DNA of 64,000 nt from Streptomyces sp. NBC_01591 (GTDB taxonomy: Bacteria > Actinomycetota > Actinomycetes > Streptomycetales > Streptomycetaceae). The notes below the pieces were generated by a model that was given only the letters and a program-made list of their open reading frames with translations, searched no databases and was not told the DNA's origin. Position numbers and translations under genes: made by a program. The DNA lies in the NCBI RefSeq assembly GCF_035918155.1, contig NZ_CP109327.1:5208001-5272000 (forward strand), in the 5' to 3' direction. Positions 1-9,533 of the stretch are shown one piece after another; the first letter of the stretch is position 1; the number at the start of each line of letters is the position of its first letter.

Positions 1-1654
1 CGTCCTGGGTGGTCATCGCGGAGCGCATGCCCGCCAGCAGTCCCCGGCGGGTGAGTACCCGGGCGCCCGGCAGGGTGTCCAGGACGTCCGGGCGGTCACC
101 GAAGCCCGGGGGGAGCGGGGGCAGGGCCAGGGCCGCCAGGAGGTCCGACTGGTGGCGGGGTGGGTTGCCGGTGGAGCGGAGTATGTGCGTCAGCGGGCGG
201 GGGTCCGCGAGGGCGAAGGCACGGGCCAGGGCCTCGGCCGTGGCGGTGACCGCGGAGTGGTCGGGGGCCGGGGACGTGGCGTTCCACTCGTGGGCGGCCA
301 GGGGCCTGCCCTTGAGGAACAGCGTGAGTCCGCAGCGTTCGGGGGTGCGGCGCAGGACCAGCGTGGGCCACTTCTCGCCCGTGGTGAAGTTGTCGGCCGC
401 CGTGGTCAGCGGGTCCTCCGTGGACAGGACCGAGCGCTTGGCGGGGCGGGCCTCGGCGACGGCCTCGATATAGGTGTGCGTGTCGGTCGCGGGGGCGGTG
501 CGGAGCGAGACGCCGCACATCAGCGCCGCCTGCGCCACGTCCGCCGGGCGGGCCGCCGCTATCGCGACCGCGCAGGGGGCGCCGGGTGCACGGACGAGTG
601 CGGGGGCCGGTGCGGTGCGGGGCTGTGGGGGACGGCCGAAGAAGGGGGTCAGGGAGGCCAGTTGGATACGGGTGCCGGAACGGGTCTCGAGGAACTCCTG
701 GCGCGGGTCGTCGCCGAAGTACGCCCAGGGGAACCTGGTGGCATGGGTGCCGATGCCGCGGAAGGCGTCGAGCGCCTCCTCCCAGCGCTCCGCGCGCAGC
801 AGCATCAGGGCCAGGCAGTTGCGGAAGCCGGCCGCCTCCTGGCTGCCCGGTCCGTATGCCGCCGAGAGGTCCAGGGCGCGGGTGAGCGCGGCTGCGACGC
901 GGGACGTGTACGGGGCGTCGGGGCCGGGGGAGAGGACCACGTACTCCAGCGCCGCGAACAGGGGCAGCGCGTGCAGCTTCGAACCGGGCGGGGCCGTGTC
1001 GGCTGCCCGCTCGGCGAAGTCGAACATCTCCGCGTGCGAGCCGTGCCACTTCGCGCTGAGGTATTTGAGGGCGGCGGTGTGGCATCCGTAGTGGTGCGGG
1101 TCGCGGGCCAGGGCCTGCGACCAGTAGCCGTCGAAGACCTCGCGGGGCGCCTGGCTGCCCAGCGCGTGGGTCAGGGCGATGCGCCAGGGCACGGGGTCGG
1201 CGGGGTTGAGTCCGGCCGCCCTGCCGACCACCGGCACGGCGTCCTCCAGGAGCGCGAAGAAGGCCCGGAACCGGTCGGGCGGGACCTGCCCGGCGCCTTC
1301 CGCGGTGCGTAGCTCCCATGCCTGGTGGATACGGAGGTCCGCCCTGGTCAGGGCCGCGTCCGGATCCTCGGGGTGTTCGGCCTGCCAGGCGTCCAGCCAG
1401 CCGGGGTTGTGCAGGGCGGCCTCGGCGAGCCGTGACACGTAGCCGTCCCTCAGCTCCCACTGCGTGTGCTCGCGGGTCCCGGCGAGCAGTTCCCGGGCGG
1501 GGCCGTGGTCGCCGTCGGCGGCCGAGGCCAGGGCGGCCCGCAGCGCGGGGTCCGGCGCGTCGACGGACACGGCCTCGTCCGGCGGCAGGTCGGCGCCGAT
1601 GGCCGCGCTGTGGCGCAGCACGCGGGGAACGGTGAGCAGGAACGGCAGGCGCAC
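1..1654 (-). CDS. hypothetical protein, 3' end outside the window
   Basis: An open frame runs from a GTG at 1654 to the window edge without a stop, giving at least 551 residues; the C-terminus is missing. The first residues read MRLPFLLTVPRVLRHSAAIG. The middle is helical and repeat-like and contains DPHHYGCHTAALKYLSAKW near residue 180, a pattern reminiscent of the DUF4034/TPR-like proteins of actinomycetes. The rest is rich in Pro, Ala and Arg, with no signal peptide or membrane segment. It lies 16 bp downstream of the membrane protein at 1671-2522 on the same strand, so the two are probably co-transcribed. Function is unknown and the DUF4034 resemblance is only an impression. The start is a choice: it is the first candidate after the upstream stop and has a G-rich stretch (ACGGGG) just before it. 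Confidence 0.65.
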   Translation of the reverse strand, partial: MRLPFLLTVPRVLRHSAAIGADLPPDEAVSVDAPDPALRAALASAADGDHGPARELLAGTREHTQWELRDGYVSRLAEAALHNPGWLDAWQAEHPEDPDAALTRADLRIHQAWELRTAEGAGQVPPDRFRAFFALLEDAVPVVGRAAGLNPADPVPWRIALTHALGSQAPREVFDGYWSQALARDPHHYGCHTAALKYLSAKWHGSHAEMFDFAERAADTAPPGSKLHALPLFAALEYVVLSPGPDAPYTSRVAAALTRALDLSAAYGPGSQEAAGFRNCLALMLLRAERWEEALDAFRGIGTHATRFPWAYFGDDPRQEFLETRSGTRIQLASLTPFFGRPPQPRTAPAPALVRAPGAPCAVAIAAARPADVAQAALMCGVSLRTAPATDTHTYIEAVAEARPAKRSVLSTEDPLTTAADNFTTGEKWPTLVLRRTPERCGLTLFLKGRPLAAHEWNATSPAPDHSAVTATAEALARAFALADPRPLTHILRSTGNPPRHQSDLLAALALPPLPPGFGDRPDVLDTLPGARVLTRRGLLAGMRSAMTTQD

Positions 1655-1670
1655 GGGACCCCGTTGCCCG

Positions 1671-2522
1671 TCAGCCGGTCTGCGCGGTGGCCGCGGCCGA
1701 GGCCTGGAGCTCGCCGCGGTGGTGGATCTGACGGAACGTGAAGTTCGTCAGGTCGTCACCGGTGGCGTAGACGTTCTTGTGGGCCGTGGTGACGCTCTTG
1801 CCGTTGGTGAACCCGCTGATGGCGAAGTAGGCGTATCGGCCGTAGGAGTTGGCGGTACGGCGGCAGACCGATCCTGGTGTACAGAAGGCCGGTACACCGT
1901 TGCCGCTCAGCGTGGCGATGCTGCCGCTGGCCTGGCGGGCCGCCTTCTTGGCCTGTGCTTCCGTCCGGAAGACCGCGAGGCCGACGGTGACGGCGACGCC
2001 GTCCTTGCTGTACGTGGCCCGGACGACCTGGTCGCAGCCGTTGTTCACGAGGATCGAGCCGAGCGCGCCCTTCGTGGTCGCGGCGCAGTTCTTCGTCTGC
2101 TGCGTCGCGCCCTTGACGTAGACGCGGTCGCCCATCGTCAGCTTCTTGCCGGGGAAGAACGCGTCGACGGTGATCGGCGCCCGGTCCTTCTTCGCGTCGG
2201 AGATGTAGTCCTTCGGGTCCGGCGGGGGCGGCGGCGCCACCGAGGAGAAGGACGGCTCGGGCTCGGCGGTGTCGTTCGGCAGGTCGCTCGGCGCGGGCAG
2301 CTCGTTCGCGTTCTTGCCGGAGTTGCTGCCGTTGTTCTTGTTGGTCGAGATGACCGCCGTGGCCACGATCGCGCCGATCGCCGCGGTGGCGAGCACGCCG
2401 CCGCCGATCAGTAGCCACCTCTTGCGCCGGCTGCGCGCGACGGACTCGTCGGCCAGCGCTGCCCAGTCCGGAGTCTGTGTGCCCCCGGGCCCCCAGGAGG
2501 GCCCCCCTTGCCCAAAGCTCAT
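1671..2522 (-). CDS. membrane-anchored hypothetical protein
   Basis: A 283-residue protein starting at an ATG. The N-terminal 34 residues are a Gly/Pro-rich cytoplasmic segment ending in a basic SRRKR stretch. One membrane span follows (about 35-59), then an Asn/Ser-rich linker and a PPPPPDP run near residue 95. The remaining 180 residues would be extracellular and contain three Cys and several Gly-rich turns (for example VYVKGATQQT). This one-span, extracellular-domain layout is common among Streptomyces proteins of unknown function. No catalytic motif was recognised. It is transcribed away from the ABC-F gene across a 66 bp gap and probably heads a two-gene unit with the partial gene that follows. 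The role is unknown; surface sensing or envelope binding would be a guess. Confidence 0.8.
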   Translation of the reverse strand: MSFGQGGPSWGPGGTQTPDWAALADESVARSRRKRWLLIGGGVLATAAIGAIVATAVISTNKNNGSNSGKNANELPAPSDLPNDTAEPEPSFSSVAPPPPPDPKDYISDAKKDRAPITVDAFFPGKKLTMGDRVYVKGATQQTKNCAATTKGALGSILVNNGCDQVVRATYSKDGVAVTVGLAVFRTEAQAKKAARQASGSIATLSGNGVPAFCTPGSVCRRTANSYGRYAYFAISGFTNGKSVTTAHKNVYATGDDLTNFTFRQIHHRGELQASAAATAQTG

Positions 2523-2588
2523 GCCGCGATCCTAGAGGAGACGTAAACCGGTTGGGCCAGGGCTTCGCGGGCCGTGACAATGCTGTGC

Positions 2589-4208
2589 ATGGGACATCTT
2601 GAAGCAGGCCACCTGGAGTACTACCTACCGGACGGGCGGGTGCTGCTCGGCGATGCTTCGTTCCGGGTGGCGGACGGTGCCGTGGTCGCCCTCGTGGGGG
2701 CCAACGGGGCCGGCAAGACGACGCTGCTGAGGCTGCTCGCCGGCGATCTCCAGCCGCACGGCGGTTCCGTCTCGGTGAGCGGCGGGCTCGGGGTGATGCA
2801 GCAGTTCGTGGGCTCCGTGCGGGACGAACGCACGGTCCGGGACCTGCTGGTCTCCGTGTCCCAGCCGCGCATCCGGGAGGCGGCCCTGGCGGTCGACAGG
2901 GCCGAGGAGCTGATCCTCACCGTCGACGACGAGGCCGCGCAGATGAAGTACGCGCAGGCCCTGAGCGACTGGGCGGAGGCCCGTGGGTACGAGGCCGAGA
3001 CCGTCTGGGACATGTGCACCATGGCCGCGCTCGGCGTCCCGTACGAGAAGGCGCAGTGGCGCGAGGTGCGCACGCTCTCCGGCGGTGAGCAGAAGCGGCT
3101 GGTGCTGGAGGCGCTGCTGCGCGGCCCCGACGAGGTGCTGCTGCTCGACGAGCCGGACAACTATCTCGACGTGCCGGGCAAGCGCTGGCTGGAGGAGCGG
3201 CTCAAGGAGACCCGTAAGACGGTCCTCTTCGTCTCCCACGACCGCGAGCTGCTCTCACGGGCCGCCGAGAAGATCGTCAGCGTGGAGCCGAGCCCGGCGG
3301 GCAGCGATGTGTGGGTGCACGGCGCCGGCTTCGACACGTACCACCAGGCCCGCAAGGACCGGTTCGCCCGGTTCGAGGAGCTGCTGCGGCGCTGGGAGGA
3401 GGAGCACGCCCGGCTGAAGGCGCTGGTCCACCGGCTGCGGCAGCAGGCGGCGATCAGCCCGGACATGGCGTCCCGCTACCGGGCGATGCAGACCCGGTTC
3501 AAGAAGTTCGAGGACGCGGGCCCGCCGCCGGAGCCGCCGCGCGAGCAGGACATCAAGATGCGGCTGCGCGGCGGCCGGACCGGCGTACGTGCGGTGACCT
3601 GCAAGAACCTTGAGCTGACCGGGCTGATGAAGCCGTTCGACCTGGAGATCTTCTACGGGGAACGGGTCGCCGTCCTCGGCTCGAACGGATCGGGGAAGTC
3701 GCACTTCCTGCGGCTCCTCGCGGGCGAGCCGGTCGCGCACACCGGGGAGTGGAAGCTCGGGGCACGCGTCGTACCCGGGCACTTCGCGCAGACCCACGCC
3801 CACCCGGAGCTGCTGGGCAAGACGCTCGTCGAGATCCTGTGGACGGAGCACGCCAAGGACCGCGGCGGCGCCATGTCCGTACTGCGCCGCTACGAGCTGG
3901 AGCGCCAGGGCGACCAGCCCTTCGAGAAGCTGTCCGGCGGGCAGCAGGCGCGGTTCCAGATCCTGCTCCTGGAGCTGGCCGGAACGACCGCGCTGCTGCT
4001 GGACGAGCCGACGGACAACCTGGACCTGGAGTCGGCGGAAGCGCTGCAGGACGGCCTTGAGGCGTACGAGGGAACCGTGATGGCCGTCACGCACGACCGG
4101 TGGTTCGCGAAGTCCTTCGACCGCTATCTGGTGTTCGGCTCGGACGGCGTCGTACGCGAGACGACGGCGCCGGTGTGGGACGAGCGGAGGGTGGAACGGG
4201 CGCGGTAG
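2589..4208 (+). CDS. ABC-F family ATP-binding protein
   Basis: A 539-residue protein with two ABC ATPase domains and no membrane segment, the hallmark of ABC-F proteins. These act on the ribosome as translation factors or antibiotic-protection proteins. Domain 1 has Walker A GANGAGKTT (about residues 37-45), signature LSGGEQKR and Walker B VLLLDEPDNYLD. A charged helical linker follows (about 255-310). Domain 2 has Walker A GSNGSGKS, signature LSGGQQAR and Walker B ALLLDEPTDNLD. Second-domain H-switch histidines are present (VTHDRWF). I chose the ATG at 2589 (MGHLEAGHLEYYL) over the upstream GTG and ATG at 2574 and 2580 because homologues, as I remember them, begin there. A strong terminator follows at 4241. 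Whether it protects against an antibiotic or is a housekeeping EttA-like factor cannot be decided from the sequence. Confidence 0.9.
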   Translation: MGHLEAGHLEYYLPDGRVLLGDASFRVADGAVVALVGANGAGKTTLLRLLAGDLQPHGGSVSVSGGLGVMQQFVGSVRDERTVRDLLVSVSQPRIREAALAVDRAEELILTVDDEAAQMKYAQALSDWAEARGYEAETVWDMCTMAALGVPYEKAQWREVRTLSGGEQKRLVLEALLRGPDEVLLLDEPDNYLDVPGKRWLEERLKETRKTVLFVSHDRELLSRAAEKIVSVEPSPAGSDVWVHGAGFDTYHQARKDRFARFEELLRRWEEEHARLKALVHRLRQQAAISPDMASRYRAMQTRFKKFEDAGPPPEPPREQDIKMRLRGGRTGVRAVTCKNLELTGLMKPFDLEIFYGERVAVLGSNGSGKSHFLRLLAGEPVAHTGEWKLGARVVPGHFAQTHAHPELLGKTLVEILWTEHAKDRGGAMSVLRRYELERQGDQPFEKLSGGQQARFQILLLELAGTTALLLDEPTDNLDLESAEALQDGLEAYEGTVMAVTHDRWFAKSFDRYLVFGSDGVVRETTAPVWDERRVERAR

Positions 4209-4240
4209 CGCGCGGCGGCCGGAGCGGTGGTGACACGGCC

Positions 4241-4277
4241 CGGAACCCCGACAGGGCCGGGGTTCCGGGGCTGTTTT
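4241..4277 (+). terminator. intrinsic terminator after the ABC-F gene
   Basis: A perfect 10 bp stem (CGGAACCCCG, 4241-4250, with CGGGGTTCCG, 4258-4267) has a 7 nt loop and is followed by a TTTT run at 4274-4277. It separates the ABC-F gene from the rplM operon. The U-tract partly overlaps the -35 box of the next promoter. Confidence 0.85.
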
Positions 4278-4305
4278 GACCCGTGCGGGGGAGCGACGGT
4301 ATTCT
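4276..4305 (+). promoter_or_regulatory. rplM-rpsI promoter
   Basis: A good vegetative promoter: TTGACC (4276-4281), an 18 bp spacer, and TATTCT (4300-4305). Transcription would start near 4312, leaving a leader of about 170 nt before the rplM GTG. That leader is long enough for ribosomal-protein autoregulation, but I could not fit it to a known L13 leader structure. Confidence 0.7.
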
Positions 4306-4485
4306 TCTGGTTTGTTATGCGTATTGGCTTGGTCGTTCTCACGCGAGGGGCCCTTACGCCGGTCCACCGGGCCGATGACCAGCGGCAGGCACTCGGGTTG
4401 CGTCCCCGCAGCGCCGCCAAGGCTGGTGTGATCGTCCGGGTGGCCTTGTCAGGACTCACTCACTGAAGAAGCGAAGGCTACGACC

Positions 4486-4929
4486 GTGCGTACGTACAGC
4501 CCCAAGCCCGGCGATGTGACGCGCCAGTGGCACATCATTGACGCGCAGGACATCGTCCTGGGTCGTCTGGCCACCACGGCTGCGAACCTCCTCCGCGGCA
4601 AGCACAAGGCGATCTACGCCCCCCACATGGACATGGGCGACTTCGTCATCATCATCAACGCCGAGAAGGTTCACCTCTCCGGCAACAAGAAGACCCAGAA
4701 GATGGCGTACCGCCACTCCGGGTTCCCGGGTGGTCTCCGCTCCGTCCGTTACGACGAGCTGCTCGCCAAGAGCCCCGAGAAGGCCGTCGAGAAGGCCATC
4801 AAGGGCATGATCCCCAAGAACAGCCTGGGCCGTCAGATGCTCTCGAAGCTCAAGGTCTACGCGGGCGACCAGCACCCGCACGCTGCTCAGCAGCCGGTCC
4901 CGTTCGAGATCACCCAGGTCGCGCAGTAG
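4486..4929 (+). CDS. rplM: 50S ribosomal protein L13
   Basis: A 147-residue protein of normal L13 length, starting at a GTG ([20 protein letters not shown]). Family signatures are [20 protein letters not shown] near residue 25, the [10 protein letters not shown] segment, and the C-terminal [21 protein letters not shown]13 is an early-assembly protein of the large subunit. It is followed 44 bp later by rpsI, the usual bacterial L13-S9 operon. It sits under the promoter at 4276-4305 with a long leader. The many Lys AAG codons and strong codon bias fit a highly expressed gene. Confidence 0.98.
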   Translation: MRTYSPKPGDVTRQWHIIDAQDIVLGRLATTAANLLRGKHKAIYAPHMDMGDFVIIINAEKVHLSGNKKTQKMAYRHSGFPGGLRSVRYDELLAKSPEKAVEKAIKGMIPKNSLGRQMLSKLKVYAGDQHPHAAQQPVPFEITQVAQ

Positions 4930-4973
4930 TTCCGGCCTCCCCCTAAGACCAAAAGAAAGATCTGAGGAGAATC

Positions 4974-5501
4974 GTGGCCGAGACCACTGTTGAGAACCCC
5001 GTCGAGGGCACCGAGGGCGAAGAGGTCTTCGCCGAGGTGACCACCTTCGAGTCCGAGGTTCCCGTCGAGGGCGAGTACACCAGCGAGTCGCTGGCGTCCC
5101 GCTTCGGCGACCCGCAGCCCGCCGCCGGCCTTGGCCGTCGGAAGAACGCCATCGCCCGCGTCCGGATCGTTCCGGGCACCGGCAAGTGGAAGATCAACGG
5201 TCGCACCCTTGAGGACTACTTCCCCAACAAGGTGCACCAGCAGGAAGTCAACGAGCCCTTCAAGGTGCTCGAGCTCGACAACCGCTACGACGTCATCGCC
5301 CGCATCTCGGGTGGCGGCGTCTCGGGTCAGGCCGGCGCCCTGCGTCTCGGCGTGGCCCGTGCGCTGAACGAGGCGGACGTGGACAACAACCGCGCCCCGC
5401 TGAAGAAGGCCGGCTTCCTCTCCCGTGACGACCGTGCGGTCGAGCGCAAGAAGGCCGGTCTCAAGAAGGCCCGCAAGGCCCCGCAGTACAGCAAGCGCTA
5501 A
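4974..5501 (+). CDS. rpsI: 30S ribosomal protein S9
   Basis: A 175-residue protein starting at a GTG preceded by GAGGAGAA. Residues 1 to about 50 form an acidic extension (for example [13 protein letters not shown]) absent from E. coli S9 but usual in actinomycetes. The conserved S9 core follows from [19 protein letters not shown] through [21 protein letters not shown]. The C-terminus ends in the basic [12 protein letters not shown] tail that reaches the P-site tRNA in known structures. It is co-transcribed with rplM and closed by the terminator at 5530-5568. Confidence 0.98.
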   Translation: MAETTVENPVEGTEGEEVFAEVTTFESEVPVEGEYTSESLASRFGDPQPAAGLGRRKNAIARVRIVPGTGKWKINGRTLEDYFPNKVHQQEVNEPFKVLELDNRYDVIARISGGGVSGQAGALRLGVARALNEADVDNNRAPLKKAGFLSRDDRAVERKKAGLKKARKAPQYSKR

Positions 5502-5529
5502 TCCGCCTGCTCTTCTGCTTTATACGTTC

Positions 5530-5568
5530 GCCCCGGCGGCACACCTCGTGCTGCCGGGGCGTTCGTTT
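5530..5568 (+). terminator. intrinsic terminator after rpsI
   Basis: A 13 bp stem (5530-5542 with 5548-5560, one G-U pair) has a 5 nt loop and is followed by GTTCGTTT. It ends the rplM-rpsI operon 28 bp after the stop. Confidence 0.9.
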
Positions 5569-5671
5569 ATCGGCACCCTCGGGCGTATAACGGCATAAGG
5601 CGTTCATAGGCTTGTTGCGTTGCTTTGGTTGATTTGGTTTTGCGGTTTCGGAGCATCTTCGGAGGACACCA

Positions 5672-7030
5672 GTGGGACGACTCTTCGGCACGGACGGTGT
5701 GCGCGGTGTCGCCAATGCGGATCTGACGGCTGAGCTGGCGCTCGGTCTCTCGGTCGCTGCGGCGCATGTTCTCGCCGAGGGGAGCACCCTCGACGGGACC
5801 CGGCCGACAGCCGTGGTGGGCCGTGACCCACGCGCGTCCGGAGAGTTCCTGGAGGCCGCCGTCGTGGCCGGTCTCGCCAGCGCCGGCGTGGACGTCCTGC
5901 GCGTCGGTGTGCTGCCCACCCCGGCGGTGGCGTACCTCACCGGCGCGCTGGGGGCCGACCTCGGTGTGATGCTCTCCGCGAGCCACAACTCCATGCCGGA
6001 CAACGGTGTCAAGTTCATCGCCCGCGGCGGTCACAAGCTCTCCGACGAGCTGGAGGACCGGATCGAGTCGATCTACCAGCAGCACCGCACCGGTGAGCCG
6101 TGGGAGCGCCCGACCGGTGCCGGTGTGGGACGCGTCACCGAGTACGCGGAGGGCTTCGACCGTTACGTGGCCCACCTCGTCGCGGTCCTGCCGAACCGGC
6201 TCGACGGGCTGAAGGTCGTGCTCGACGAAGCCCACGGCGCGGCCGCCCGGGTCTCGCCCGAGGCCTTCGCGCGGGCCGGCGCCGAGGTGATCACGATCGG
6301 GGCCGACCCGAACGGCCTGAACATCAACGACGGCTGCGGCTCCACCCACCTGGAGCCGCTGAAGGCCGCCGTCGTCGAGCACGGCGCCGACTTCGGCATC
6401 GCGCACGACGGCGACGCCGACCGCTGCCTGGCCGTGGACGCCGCAGGCGAGGAGGTCGACGGCGACCAGATCCTGGCCGTCCTCGCCCTCGCCATGCGCG
6501 AGGCCGGACAGCTGCGCAAGGACACCGTGGTCGGCACCGTCATGTCCAACCTCGGCTTCAAGATCGCGATGGAGCGGGAGGGCATCCAGCTCGTCCAGAC
6601 CGCCGTCGGCGACCGCTACGTACTGGAGTCGATGAAGGCCGAGGGCTACGCGCTGGGCGGCGAGCAGTCCGGCCACGTCATCGTCCTGGACCACGCCACG
6701 ACCGGCGACGGCACGCTGACCGGCCTGCTGCTGGCGGCCCGGGTCGCCGCCACCGGCCGTACGCTCGCCGATCTGGCCGGGGTCATGCAGCGGCTGCCGC
6801 AGCTGCTGATCAACGTCCGTGACGTCGACAAGTCCCGGGTCGCGACCTCCGCCGAGGTCGCCGCGGCCGTGGCCGACGCCGAGCGCGAGCTGGGCTCCAC
6901 CGGACGCGTGCTGCTGCGCCAGTCGGGCACGGAGCCGCTGGTGCGGGTCATGGTCGAGGCGGCCGACATCGAGCAGGCCCGGGCGATCGCCGAGCGGCTG
7001 GCCGATGTGGTGAAGTCCGCGCTGGGATAG
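5672..7030 (+). CDS. glmM: phosphoglucosamine mutase
   Basis: A 452-residue enzyme that converts glucosamine-6-phosphate to glucosamine-1-phosphate for UDP-GlcNAc and peptidoglycan synthesis. Family features in order: the N-terminal GTDGVRG; the phosphoserine loop [11 protein letters not shown] with the catalytic Ser at about residue 104; the metal-binding DGDADR loop; the sugar-binding GGEQSGH; and the C-terminal phosphate-binding [12 protein letters not shown]. The GTG start has GGAGGA a few bases upstream. Its pathway partner glmS lies 9 kb downstream rather than adjacent. A terminator follows at 7039. Most GlmM proteins have TASHNP at the active-site loop; the SASHNS variant keeps the Ser that is phosphorylated. 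Confidence 0.97.
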   Translation: MGRLFGTDGVRGVANADLTAELALGLSVAAAHVLAEGSTLDGTRPTAVVGRDPRASGEFLEAAVVAGLASAGVDVLRVGVLPTPAVAYLTGALGADLGVMLSASHNSMPDNGVKFIARGGHKLSDELEDRIESIYQQHRTGEPWERPTGAGVGRVTEYAEGFDRYVAHLVAVLPNRLDGLKVVLDEAHGAAARVSPEAFARAGAEVITIGADPNGLNINDGCGSTHLEPLKAAVVEHGADFGIAHDGDADRCLAVDAAGEEVDGDQILAVLALAMREAGQLRKDTVVGTVMSNLGFKIAMEREGIQLVQTAVGDRYVLESMKAEGYALGGEQSGHVIVLDHATTGDGTLTGLLLAARVAATGRTLADLAGVMQRLPQLLINVRDVDKSRVATSAEVAAAVADAERELGSTGRVLLRQSGTEPLVRVMVEAADIEQARAIAERLADVVKSALG

Positions 7031-7038
7031 GGAGTGCG

Positions 7039-7067
7039 CGCACCGCCGTCCGGTGGACGGCGGTGCG
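7039..7067. terminator. terminator between convergent glmM and MMPL genes
   Basis: A 13 bp perfect stem (7039-7051 with 7055-7067) has a 3 nt loop. No U-tract is present on either strand. It sits in the 51 bp gap between two converging genes and could serve both. Confidence 0.75.
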
Positions 7068-7081
7068 GGTGCGTGCCGCTG

Positions 7082-9292
7082 TCACCGGGCCAGGGCCTGG
7101 TCGGGTTCCGGGGCAGGTGCGGTGGCGCGGTCCTGCGGGTGGCCGCCCGCGGCGGGCCGCGGGCGGACCGGCCACCAGAGGCTCCGGCCGAGGAGTGCGG
7201 CAAGGGCGGGGACCAGCACCAGCGAGAGTACGAGCGCGGAGAGCATGATGCCGAGCGTCATCGCGAAGGCGATCTGTTCGTTTCCCGGGGTCGTGGCGAG
7301 CGTGGCGAAGGAGCCGGCCAGCACCAGCCCGGCCGTCGCGATGGCCGGTGTCGTGTGCCGTACCGCGCGGGCCACGGCGGCGCGGGCCGGGCCCGGTCGT
7401 TGCATCTCCTCCCGGATCCGGTCGGTGATCAGGATGTTGTAATCGGTGCCCAGTGCCACGACGAACAGGAACAGCACCAGTGGCAGGGTGAAGTCGACGC
7501 CCGGCTCGCCGAGGGTGTGCTGGAAGAGCAGCGTGGCGGCGCCGAGGGTGGCGGCGAAGCCGAGCCCGACGGAGAGCATCAGGACCACCGGTGCGAGCAG
7601 GCTGCGCAGGAGCAGCAGAAGGATCAGCGCGATCAGCGCGGCCGCGACCGGGAACACGATCCTCAGGTCGTGGTCGACGGCGGTCGCGACATCGGCGAAG
7701 ATCGCCGCCGTCCCGCCCACATATGCCGTCGTCCCGGCGGGTGTGTGCCGGCCGACCGTGGCCCGGATCGGTCCGGAGGCCAGGTCGCGGGCCTGTTGGC
7801 TCTGCGGGTCGGCGGTCGGGTAGAGGTCGATCCGGGCGGCACGGCGGTCCTTGTTCAGGACGGTCGGTGCGACCTTCCCCACACCGTCGACCCGGGTGAG
7901 CGCCCGGGAGAGGCCGGCCAGCCGGTCGGTGGTGAGGGTGCCGCCGTCCTCGGCGGTGACGAAGACGCTCGTCGGGTCCGACACTCCGGCCGGCAGTGTG
8001 CGGGAGATCTCGGCCGCGGTGACCGCGGCGGGGGTACGGTCGCCGGAGTCGCCCAGGCCGTAGTCCATGCGGATGCCGGTCAACCCGGCGGACAGCGCGG
8101 CAAGCAGGGCGACGGAGGCCGTCAACATCGTCAGCGGTCGCCGCGTGACCAGCGCGCCCAAGCGGGCGGCACGGCCTTCGCCCGGCTTCCGGCGAAGGGT
8201 TTTGGAGGGCCAGAACATCTTGCGCCCGGCGGCCGAGAGCAGCGCGGGCAGCAGGGTGAGGCTGCCGAGCAGCATCACCAGGACCGCGACGGCGATCGCG
8301 GGGCCCAGCGAGCGGAACTGCCCGAAGGTCGCCAGGCCCAGCGTGGCGAACGCGGCCACGATGGTCAGCGCCGCCGAGGTGATCGCGGCGCCCACCCGGC
8401 CGGAGACCTCCTCGGCCGCCTCGCGGGCGGGCTGCTCGGGCCGGTTGCGCAGTTGCTCGCGGAAGCGGAACAGCAGGAACAGCAGGTAGTCGATGCCGAT
8501 GCCGAGCAGGACCACGTTGATCAGCCCCGGGGTGCCCGCGTCGAGCTTGCGCCCGGTGAGCATCGCGGCACCCGCCACGGATCCCGCCGCCACGCCGCCG
8601 ATGACGGCGACCGCGAGCAGCGGCAACAGGGCCGCCAGCGCACTGCGGAACACCAGCACGTTGAGCAGGACGATGAGCCCCATGACGAGGGCGCTCCCGA
8701 CCGTCGCGGCGGTCTCGTGGGCATCGGTGGTGTCGACGGTGTCGGCGAGACTCCCGGTGAAACCGGTGCGCATCCCCGCCTCGGAGAACTGAGTCCGGGC
8801 CGCGTCCCGGAAGGTCCGGTAGACGCCCTGGACCCCCTTGTCCGTGGGATTCCCCATCAGCTGGACGGAGAGCAGTTCGAAGCTCCGGTCGGGCGCCGTC
8901 ATCGCCGGGGCGATCTCGGGCGTCTGGGAGCGGTCCGGGACCAGGAACCGCGGCATGTCGTCTTCCCTGGGCATGATCACCCGGCGCTGGGCCAGCTTCG
9001 CCGCCTCGGCCTCGACCCGCTTCCGGTCGGCGGCGTCGAGGGCCTTGCCGTCGGACCGGGCGACCAGCATCGTCACCGTGGTGGCGTCGGGGTTCACCCC
9101 GAACTGTTCCTGGGCGATCCGAAGCGCGGCGGCCGAGTCGTAGCTGCGCGGTAGGAAGTCCCCGGTCCGGTGCTGGGTGACGCGGCCGATCAGGGTCGGG
9201 GTCAGGGCGCTCAGCACGATACCCAGCACCGCCCAGAGGGCGATGACCTTCCACGGGTGTCTGGTGGAATATCCGGTCAGGGCGCGGATCAC
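7082..9292 (-). CDS. MMPL-family RND transporter
   Basis: A 736-residue integral membrane protein of the MMPL/RND superfamily. It starts MIRALTGYSTRHPWKVIALW with the first span at about residues 13-33. Two repeats are visible, each with a large extracellular loop followed by a cluster of spans. The first cluster begins at GSALVMGLIVLLNVLVF and includes GIGIDYLLFLLFRFRE; the second includes ALGTDYNILITDRIREE. The paired GxxxDY motifs are the proton-relay signature of the family. Members export lipids, siderophores or antibiotics using the proton gradient. It is divergent from a histidine kinase/response regulator pair, which suggests that pair controls it; two inverted repeats lie in the shared region. 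The cargo cannot be inferred. Confidence 0.92.
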   Translation of the reverse strand: MIRALTGYSTRHPWKVIALWAVLGIVLSALTPTLIGRVTQHRTGDFLPRSYDSAAALRIAQEQFGVNPDATTVTMLVARSDGKALDAADRKRVEAEAAKLAQRRVIMPREDDMPRFLVPDRSQTPEIAPAMTAPDRSFELLSVQLMGNPTDKGVQGVYRTFRDAARTQFSEAGMRTGFTGSLADTVDTTDAHETAATVGSALVMGLIVLLNVLVFRSALAALLPLLAVAVIGGVAAGSVAGAAMLTGRKLDAGTPGLINVVLLGIGIDYLLFLLFRFREQLRNRPEQPAREAAEEVSGRVGAAITSAALTIVAAFATLGLATFGQFRSLGPAIAVAVLVMLLGSLTLLPALLSAAGRKMFWPSKTLRRKPGEGRAARLGALVTRRPLTMLTASVALLAALSAGLTGIRMDYGLGDSGDRTPAAVTAAEISRTLPAGVSDPTSVFVTAEDGGTLTTDRLAGLSRALTRVDGVGKVAPTVLNKDRRAARIDLYPTADPQSQQARDLASGPIRATVGRHTPAGTTAYVGGTAAIFADVATAVDHDLRIVFPVAAALIALILLLLLRSLLAPVVLMLSVGLGFAATLGAATLLFQHTLGEPGVDFTLPLVLFLFVVALGTDYNILITDRIREEMQRPGPARAAVARAVRHTTPAIATAGLVLAGSFATLATTPGNEQIAFAMTLGIMLSALVLSLVLVPALAALLGRSLWWPVRPRPAAGGHPQDRATAPAPEPDQALAR

Positions 9293-9405
9293 GAGGTCCT
9301 CCGGCGGACGGACTTGAATGCGGACGTCTGCCGGGGGTTCCCGGCACCGGTCTCCAGACCATCAGCACGAGAAGCGGCGGGCGTCGTGGCAGCGGATGAT
9401 CCGGA

Positions 9406-9462
9406 CCGGGGACCTGGGTCCTTCCCCGGCCCGCGACCAGGACCCTGGTCCCCGTCCTGGTC
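9406..9462. promoter_or_regulatory. two inverted repeats in the MMPL/kinase divergent region
   Basis: Two perfect inverted repeats with identical 10 bp spacers lie close together: CCGGGGA-N10-TCCCCGG (9406-9429) and GACCAGGAC-N10-GTCCTGGTC (9435-9462). They sit between the divergent exporter and two-component genes and may be operators for the adjacent response regulator. The binding role is inferred. Confidence 0.5.
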
Positions 9463-9533
9463 AAGGGCCTGCGACTGCCGCGGGCGGTGCTGTGCAACCC
9501 TGTCCCCGGGGGCCGGACACAGGGGGAACAGAC

